From assembly GCF_037975245.1 (NCBI RefSeq), contig NW_027288848.1, positions 1 to 43,279 of the forward strand: a stretch of 43,279 nucleotides of DNA. Reading direction: 5' to 3'. Numbering within the stretch: position 1 is the first letter of the stretch; each line of letters opens with the position of its first letter. Positions 36,641 through 43,279 of the stretch are shown here, piece after piece. The notes below the pieces were generated by a model, which had not been told where the DNA came from, made no database searches, and saw nothing but the letters and a program-made list of their open reading frames with translations. Position numbers and translations under genes: made by a program. This DNA is from Apostichopus japonicus (lineage: Eukaryota; Echinodermata; Holothuroidea; Aspidochirotida; Stichopodidae).

Positions 36641-37312
36641 CCCCCCCCTGTAGGCACTTGCTGTAAAAGGTCGGCAAAAGACGTCATCACCCGGGGTTCG
36701 AACCACGGATGCAAAAGAGAGTCTCGCTCATCAGCTCGTACAGTGCGCCGAGCCATCGCGCCACTGTATGGACTGAGATATTAGGCCGATTAACTAATAC
36801 TTACAGCTCCCCCCCCCCTGTAGGCACTTGCTGTAAAAGGTCGGCAAAAGACGTCATCACCCGGGGTTCGAACCACGGATGCAAAAGAGAGTCTCGCTCA
36901 TCAGCTCGTACAGTGCGCCGAGCCATCGCGCCACTGTATGGACTGAGATATTAGGCCGATTAACTAATACTTACAGCTCCCCCCCCCCTGTAGGCACTTG
37001 CTGTAAAAGGTCGGCAAAAGACGTCATCACCCGGGGTTCGAACCACGGATGCAAAAGAGAGTCTCGCTCATCAGCTCGTACAGTGCGCCGAGCCATCGCG
37101 CCACTGTATGGACTGAGATATTAGGCCGATTAACTAATACTTACAGCTCCCCGTGTAGGCACTTGCTGTAAAAGGTCGGCAAAAGACGTCATCACCCGGG
37201 GTTCGAACCACGGATGCAAAAGAGAGTCTCGCTCATCAGCTCGTACAGTGCGCCGAGCCATCGCGCCACTGTATGGACTGAGATATTAGGCGATTAACTA
37301 ATACTTACAGCT
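36641..37312. repeat. Last class C copies (C8, C10, C10) and one class G copy
   Basis: The two C10 copies give frames at 36709-36954 and 36879-37124. The final class G copy has lost a C (TTAGGCGATT near 37290), marking the start of the transition to class R. Confidence 0.9.
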
Positions 37313-38000
37313 CCCCCGTGTAGGCACTTGCTGTAAAAGATCGCCAAAAGACGTCATCACTCGGGTTCGAACCACGGATGCAAAAGAGAGTCTCGATCAT
37401 CAGCTCGTACAGTGCGCCGAGCCATCGCGCCACTGTATGGACTGAGATATTAGGTGGATTAACTAATACTTACAGCTCCCCGTGTAGGCACTTGCTGTAA
37501 AAGATCGGCAAAAGACGTCATCAACCGGGGTTCGAACCACGGATGCAAAAGAGAGTCTCGATCATCAGCTCGTACAGTGCGCCGAGCCATCGCGCCACTG
37601 TATGGACTGAGAAATTAGGTGGATTAACTAATACTTACATATTAGATATTAGGTGGATTAACTAATACTTACAGCTCCCCGTGTAGGCACTTGCTGTAAA
37701 AGATCGGCAAAAGACGTCATCACCCGGGGTTCGAACCACGGATGCGAAAGAGAGTCTCGATCATCAGCTCGTACAGTGCGCCGAGCCATCGCGCCACTGT
37801 ATGGACTGAGATATTAGGTAGATTAACTAATACTTACAGCTCCCGTGTAGGCACTTGCTGTAAAAGACGTCATCACCCGGGGTTCGAACCACGGATGCAA
37901 AAGAGAGTCTCGATCATCAGCTCGTACAGTGCGCCGAGCCATCGCGCCACTGTATGGACTGAGATATTAGGTGGATTAACTAATACTTACAGCTCCCCGT
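37313..38000. repeat. Transition monomers into class R
   Basis: Four irregular copies introduce the class R sites (AAAAGATCGG, CTCGATCATC, TTAGGTGGATT) together with private changes: GATCGCC near 37342, CACTCGGGTTC near 37362, GAGAAATTAGG, GATGCGAAAG near 37742 and TTAGGTAGATT near 37818. A 34-bp tandem duplication of the AT-rich part lies at 37614-37673. The frame at 37742-38017 runs through these copies and the next; it is not supported as a gene. Confidence 0.88.
37614..37673. repeat. 34-bp tandem duplication inside one monomer
   Basis: The segment ATTAGGTGGATTAAC through CTTACA at 37614-37639 recurs at 37648-37673, offset by 34 bp, so this monomer has two AT-rich tails and two TTACA boxes before its linker. 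It is the only clear intra-monomer duplication in clean sequence. Confidence 0.85.
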
Positions 38001-38154
38001 GTAGGCACTTGCTGTAAAAGACGTCATCACCCGGGGTTCGAACCACGGATGCAAAAGAGAGTCTCGATCATCAGCTCGTACAGTGCGCCGAGCCATCGCG
38101 CCACTGTATGGACTGAGATATTAGGTGGATTAACTAATACTTACAGCTCCCCGT
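38001..38154. repeat. D-type class R monomer with an 11-bp deletion
   Basis: Example of a 154-bp monomer in which TAAAAGATCGGCAAAAGACG has become TAAAAGACG. The lost 11 bases lie between two AAAAG direct repeats, so replication slippage or short-repeat recombination explains it. On the minus strand it removes one of the two T4 runs after the B box. The deletion recurs at fixed places in the higher-order repeat. Confidence 0.9.
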
Positions 38155-38484
38155 GTAGGCACTTGCTGTAAAAGATCGGCAAAAGACGTCATCAACCGGG
38201 GTTCGAACCACGGATGCAAAAGAGAGTCTCGATCATCAGCTCGTACAGTGCGCCGAGCCATCGCGCCACTGTATGGACTGAGATATTAGGTGGATTAACT
38301 AATACTTACAGCTCCCCGTGTAGGCACTTGCTGTAAAAGATCGGCAAAAGACGTCATCACCCGGGGATCGAACCACGGATGCAAAAGAGAGTCTCGATCA
38401 TCAGCTCGTACAGTGCGCCGAGCCATCGCGCCACTGTATGGACTGAGATATTAGGTGGATTAACTAATACTTACAGCTCCCCGT

Positions 38485-40112
38485 GTAGGCAATTGCTGTA
38501 AAAGATCGGCAAAAGACGTCATCAACCGGGGTTCGAACCACGGATGCAAAAGAGAGTCTCGATCATCAGCTCGTACAGTGCGCCGAGCCATCGCGCCACT
38601 GTATGGACTGAGATATTAGGTGGATTAACTAATACTTACAGCTCCCCGTGTAGGCACTTGCTGTAAAAGATCGGCAAAAGACGTCATCACCCGGGGATCG
38701 AACCACGGATGCAAAAGAGAGTCTCGATCATCAGCTCGTACAGTGCGCCGAGCCATCGCGCCACTGTATGGACTGAGATATTAGGTGGATTAACTAATAC
38801 TTACAGCTCCCCGTGTAGGCACTTGCTGTAAAAGATCGGCAAAAGACGTCATCACCCGGGGTTCGAACCACGGATGCAAAAGAGAGTCTCGATCATCAGC
38901 TCGTACAGTGCGCCGAGCCATCGCGCCACTGTATGGACTGAGATATTAGGTGGATTAACTAATACTTACAGCTCCCCGTGTAGGCACTTGCTGTAAAAGA
39001 CGTCATCACCCGGGGTTCGAACCACGGATGCAAAAGAGAGTCTCGATCATCAGCTCGTACAGTGCGCCGAGCCATCGCGCCACTGTATGGACTGAGATAT
39101 TAGGTGGATTAACTAATACTTACAGCTCCCCGTGTAGGCACTTGCTGTAAAAGATCGGCAAAAGACGTCATCACCCGGGGTTCGAACCACGGATGCAAAA
39201 GAGAGTCTCGATCATCAGCTCGTACAGTGCGCCGAGCCATCGCGCCACTGTATGGACTGAGATATTAGGTGGATTAACTAATACTTACAGCTCCCCGTGT
39301 AGGCACTTGCTGTAAAAGATCGGCAAAAGACGTCATCAACCGGGGTTCGAACCACGGATGCAAAAGAGAGTCTCGATCATCAGCTCGTACAGTGCGCCGA
39401 GCCATCGCGCCACTGTATGGACTGAGATATTAGGTGGATTAACTAATACTTACAGCTCCCCGTGTAGGCACTTGCTGTAAAAGATCGGCAAAAGACGTCA
39501 TCACCCGGGGATCGAACCACGGATGCAAAAGAGAGTCTCGATCATCAGCTCGTACAGTGCGCCGAGCCATCGCGCCACTGTATGGACTGAGATATTAGGT
39601 GGATTAACTAATACTTACAGCTCCCCGTGTAGGCACTTGCTGTAAAAGATCGGCAAAAGACGTCATCACCCGGGGTTCGAACCACGGATGCAAAAGAGAG
39701 TCTCGATCATCAGCTCGTACAGTGCGCCGAGCCATCGCGCCACTGTATGGACTGAGATATTAGGTGGATTAACTAATACTTACAGCTCCCCGTGTAGGCA
39801 CTTGCTGTAAAAGACGTCATCACCCGGGGTTCGAACCACGGATGCAAAAGAGAGTCTCGATCATCAGCTCGTACAGTGCGCCGAGCCATCGCGCCACTGT
39901 ATGGACTGAGATATTAGGTGGATTAACTAATACTTACAGCTCCCCGTGTAGGCACTTGCTGTAAAAGATCGGCAAAAGACGTCATCACCCGGGGTTCGAA
40001 CCACGGATGCAAAAGAGAGTCTCGATCATCAGCTCGTACAGTGCGCCGAGCCATCGCGCCACTGTATGGACTGAGATATTAGGTGGATTAACTAATACTT
40101 ACAGCTCCCCGT
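38485..40112. repeat. Duplicated 5-monomer subunit within the higher-order repeat (2 x 814 bp)
   Basis: Positions 38485-39298 read A' W N D N and positions 39299-40112 read A W N D N. Both are 814 bp and differ only in GCAATTGCTG against GCACTTGCTG. The same pair recurs 2,112 bp downstream. The 13-mer thus looks like a D A W leader plus two copies of a 5-mer. Confidence 0.88.
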
Positions 40113-42224
40113 GTAGGCACTTGCTGTAAAAGACGTCATCACCCGGGGTTCGAACCACGGATGCAAAAGAGAGTCTCGATCATCAGCTCGTACAGTGCGC
40201 CGAGCCATCGCGCCACTGTATGGACTGAGATATTAGGTGGATTAACTAATACTTACAGCTCCCCGTGTAGGCACTTGCTGTAAAAGATCGGCAAAAGACG
40301 TCATCAACCGGGGTTCGAACCACGGATGCAAAAGAGAGTCTCGATCATCAGCTCGTACAGTGCGCCGAGCCATCGCGCCACTGTATGGACTGAGATATTA
40401 GGTGGATTAACTAATACTTACAGCTCCCCGTGTAGGCACTTGCTGTAAAAGATCGGCAAAAGACGTCATCACCCGGGGATCGAACCACGGATGCAAAAGA
40501 GAGTCTCGATCATCAGCTCGTACAGTGCGCCGAGCCATCGCGCCACTGTATGGACTGAGATATTAGGTGGATTAACTAATACTTACAGCTCCCCGTGTAG
40601 GCAATTGCTGTAAAAGATCGGCAAAAGACGTCATCAACCGGGGTTCGAACCACGGATGCAAAAGAGAGTCTCGATCATCAGCTCGTACAGTGCGCCGAGC
40701 CATCGCGCCACTGTATGGACTGAGATATTAGGTGGATTAACTAATACTTACAGCTCCCCGTGTAGGCACTTGCTGTAAAAGATCGGCAAAAGACGTCATC
40801 ACCCGGGGATCGAACCACGGATGCAAAAGAGAGTCTCGATCATCAGCTCGTACAGTGCGCCGAGCCATCGCGCCACTGTATGGACTGAGATATTAGGTGG
40901 ATTAACTAATACTTACAGCTCCCCGTGTAGGCACTTGCTGTAAAAGATCGGCAAAAGACGTCATCACCCGGGGTTCGAACCACGGATGCAAAAGAGAGTC
41001 TCGATCATCAGCTCGTACAGTGCGCCGAGCCATCGCGCCACTGTATGGACTGAGATATTAGGTGGATTAACTAATACTTACAGCTCCCCGTGTAGGCACT
41101 TGCTGTAAAAGACGTCATCACCCGGGGTTCGAACCACGGATGCAAAAGAGAGTCTCGATCATCAGCTCGTACAGTGCGCCGAGCCATCGCGCCACTGTAT
41201 GGACTGAGATATTAGGTGGATTAACTAATACTTACAGCTCCCCGTGTAGGCACTTGCTGTAAAAGATCGGCAAAAGACGTCATCACCCGGGGTTCGAACC
41301 ACGGATGCAAAAGAGAGTCTCGATCATCAGCTCGTACAGTGCGCCGAGCCATCGCGCCACTGTATGGACTGAGATATTAGGTGGATTAACTAATACTTAC
41401 AGCTCCCCGTGTAGGCACTTGCTGTAAAAGATCGGCAAAAGACGTCATCAACCGGGGTTCGAACCACGGATGCAAAAGAGAGTCTCGATCATCAGCTCGT
41501 ACAGTGCGCCGAGCCATCGCGCCACTGTATGGACTGAGATATTAGGTGGATTAACTAATACTTACAGCTCCCCGTGTAGGCACTTGCTGTAAAAGATCGG
41601 CAAAAGACGTCATCACCCGGGGATCGAACCACGGATGCAAAAGAGAGTCTCGATCATCAGCTCGTACAGTGCGCCGAGCCATCGCGCCACTGTATGGACT
41701 GAGATATTAGGTGGATTAACTAATACTTACAGCTCCCCGTGTAGGCACTTGCTGTAAAAGATCGGCAAAAGACGTCATCACCCGGGGTTCGAACCACGGA
41801 TGCAAAAGAGAGTCTCGATCATCAGCTCGTACAGTGCGCCGAGCCATCGCGCCACTGTATGGACTGAGATATTAGGTGGATTAACTAATACTTACAGCTC
41901 CCCGTGTAGGCACTTGCTGTAAAAGACGTCATCACCCGGGGTTCGAACCACGGATGCAAAAGAGAGTCTCGATCATCAGCTCGTACAGTGCGCCGAGCCA
42001 TCGCGCCACTGTATGGACTGAGATATTAGGTGGATTAACTAATACTTACAGCTCCCCGTGTAGGCACTTGCTGTAAAAGATCGGCAAAAGACGTCATCAC
42101 CCGGGGTTCGAACCACGGATGCAAAAGAGAGTCTCGATCATCAGCTCGTACAGTGCGCCGAGCCATCGCGCCACTGTATGGACTGAGATATTAGGTGGAT
42201 TAACTAATACTTACAGCTCCCCGT
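40113..42224. repeat. 13-monomer higher-order repeat, copy 2 (2,112 bp)
   Basis: The subtypes again read D A W A' W N D N A W N D N, at an offset of exactly 2,112 bp from copy 1. I saw no base differences from copy 1 at the diagnostic sites, including the rare GCAATTGCTG monomer (38485 and 40597). This is a tandem higher-order duplication by unequal exchange. Confidence 0.93.
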
Positions 42225-43279
42225 GTAGGCACTTGCTGTAAAAGACGTCATCACCCGGGGTTCGAACCACGGATGCAAAAGAGAGTCTCGATCATCAGCT
42301 CGTACAGTGCGCCGAGCCATCGCGCCACTGTATGGACTGAGATATTAGGTGGATTAACTAATACTTACAGCTCCCCGTGTAGGCACTTGCTGTAAAAGAT
42401 CGGCAAAAGACGTCATCAACCGGGGTTCGAACCACGGATGCAAAAGAGAGTCTCGATCATCAGATCGTACAGTGCGCCGAGCCATCGCCCCACTGTATGG
42501 ACTGAGATATTAGGTGGATTAACTAATACTTACAGCTCCCCGTGTAGGCACTTGCTGTAAAAGATCGGCAAAAGACGTCATCACCCGGGGTTCGAACCAC
42601 GGATGCAAAAGAGAGTCTCGATCATCAGCTCGTACAGTCCGCCGAGCCATCGCGCCACTGTATGGACTGAGATATTAGGTGGATTAACTAATACTTACAT
42701 CTCCCCGTGTAGTCAATTGCTGTAAAAGATCGGCAAAAGACGTCATCACCCGGGGTTCGAACCACGGATGCAAAAGAGAGTCTCGATCATCAGCTCGTAC
42801 AGTGCGCCGAGCCATCGCGCCACTGTATGGACTGAGATATTAGGTGGATTAACTAATACTTACAGCTCCACGTGTAGTCACTTGCTGTAAAAGATCGGCA
42901 AAAGACGTCATCACCCGGGGTTCGAACCACGGATGCAAAAGAGAGTCTCGATCATCAGCTCGTACAGTGCGCCGAGCCATCGCGCCACTGTATGGACTGA
43001 GATATTAGGTGGATTAACTAATACTTACAGCTCCCCGTGTAGGCACTTGCTGTAAAAGATCGGCAAAAGACATCACCACCAGGGGTTCGAACCACGGATG
43101 CAAAAGAGAGTCTCGATCATCAGCTCGTACAGTGCGCCGAGCCATCGCGCCACTGTATGGACTGAGATATTAGGTGGATTAACTAATACTTACAGCTCCC
43201 CGTGTAGTCAATTGCTGTAAAAGATCGGCAAAAGACGTCATCACCCAGGGTTCGAACCACGGATGCAAAAGAGAGTCTC
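42225..43279. repeat. Partial third higher-order copy decaying toward the right edge
   Basis: The first two monomers (D, A) continue the higher-order pattern at the 2,112-bp offset, but the third is N instead of W and the order is then lost. Private substitutions accumulate: CAGATCGTAC and ATCGCCCC near 42462-42490, CAGTCCGCC near 42637, TTACATCTCC near 42697, GTAGTCAATTGC near 42709, CTCCACGTG near 42866, ACATCACCACCAGGGG near 43069, and GTAGTCAATTGC with CACCCAGGGTTC near 43205-43250. The last copy is cut by the window edge. Confidence 0.9.

Larger units (their letters stand above)
38001..40112. repeat. 13-monomer higher-order repeat, copy 1 (2,112 bp)
   Basis: Class R monomers fall into subtypes: D (11-bp deletion, TAAAAGACGTC), A (CATCAACCGG), A' (A with GCAATTGCTG), W (GGGGATCGAACC) and N (none of these). 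Copy 1 reads D A W A' W N D N A W N D N. Ten monomers of 165 bp and three of 154 bp give 2,112 bp. The unit start was set at GTAGGC of the first D monomer. The order is repeated exactly in the next 2,112 bp. Confidence 0.93.
1..43279. repeat. tRNA-related satellite DNA array, ~260 monomers of ~165-170 bp
   Basis: The same monomer repeats head to tail from the first base to the last, always in the same orientation and with no unique sequence between copies. The period is exactly 165 bp in copies with the short CCCCG tract: 2,145 bp for 13 copies at 7202-9346 and 2,475 bp for 15 copies at 23832-26306. It is 168 bp in copies with an 8-C tract. Most copies are identical outside the C tract and a few diagnostic sites, which indicates active homogenisation by unequal exchange or gene conversion. 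The unit is close to one nucleosome in length, as is common for centromeric and heterochromatic satellites. That location is inference; no flanking sequence is available. Confidence 0.98.

Noticed and set aside
3900-37124. Repeated 80-82 codon plus-strand frames, all starting at ATGCAAAAGAGAG
   Set aside because: Each spans about one and a half monomers and exists only where the C tract has 7, 10 or 13 C (or an equivalent length), which keeps frame across the linker. C8 and class G copies break the frame. They are by-products of the repeat with no start context or family similarity, so I list no CDS.
37742-38017. 91-codon plus-strand frame
   Set aside because: It runs through two class R monomers, one with the 11-bp deletion that restores frame. 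It is the same repeat peptide in tandem, not a gene.
1-43279. CRISPR array
   Set aside because: The repeat is about 165 bp, and no part of it alternates with unique spacers of constant length. The only variable segment is a C homopolymer.
1-43279. Telomere, rDNA spacer or retroelement LTR
   Set aside because: There is no telomere-type short repeat, no rRNA segment, and no primer-binding site, polypurine tract with coding sequence, or reverse transcriptase frame anywhere in the window.

Overview
The whole 43,279-base window is one uninterrupted tandem satellite array. By eye I count about 260 head-to-tail copies of a monomer of about 165-170 bp, all in the same orientation. Both window edges fall inside the array, so neither end of it is seen. 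I find no protein-coding gene, no intact RNA gene, no transposase and no unique sequence. The short open frames present are two-monomer read-throughs of the repeat. A long homogenised satellite with a nucleosome-sized monomer and a degenerate tRNA-like module with Pol III-type boxes points to a eukaryotic nuclear genome, in a heterochromatic, possibly (peri)centromeric or subtelomeric, location. I cannot name the species or clade from the sequence.

Monomer anatomy (example copy 7218-7382): a 148-bp body begins with GCTGTAA and ends with its reverse complement TTACAGC. A 17-bp linker, or a longer one, follows and carries a C tract. Read on the minus strand, the body holds a tRNA-like module of about 80 nt: an A-box-like TGGCTCGGCGCA, a perfect B box GGTTCGAACCC, and T4 runs just downstream. 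The A box lies inside a 30-base near-perfect hairpin (10 bp, one bulged base). The linker with the C tract is the loop of a second potential hairpin.

Three monomer classes form blocks. Class G (tract CCCCGTGTAG, exactly 165 bp) makes pure runs at 685-2825, 7202-9346, 23832-26306 and 35321-36640. Class C (a run of 5-14 C followed by TGTAG, mostly C8 and 168 bp) makes up most of the rest, with the longest C tracts at 10.0-16.8 kb. Class R (AGATCGG, CTCGATCATC and TTAGGTGG variants) fills 37.3 kb to the right edge. A 1.9-kb stretch at 17456-19365 is full of small indels and lies across a class G to class C boundary.

The most structured part is in class R. Positions 38001-42224 are two tandem copies of a 13-monomer, 2,112-bp higher-order repeat, with the start of a third copy before the order breaks down. 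Within each copy a 5-monomer, 814-bp subunit is itself duplicated. Monomer divergence rises from about 42.4 kb to the right edge, which may mean the edge of the array, or of a homogenisation domain, is near.
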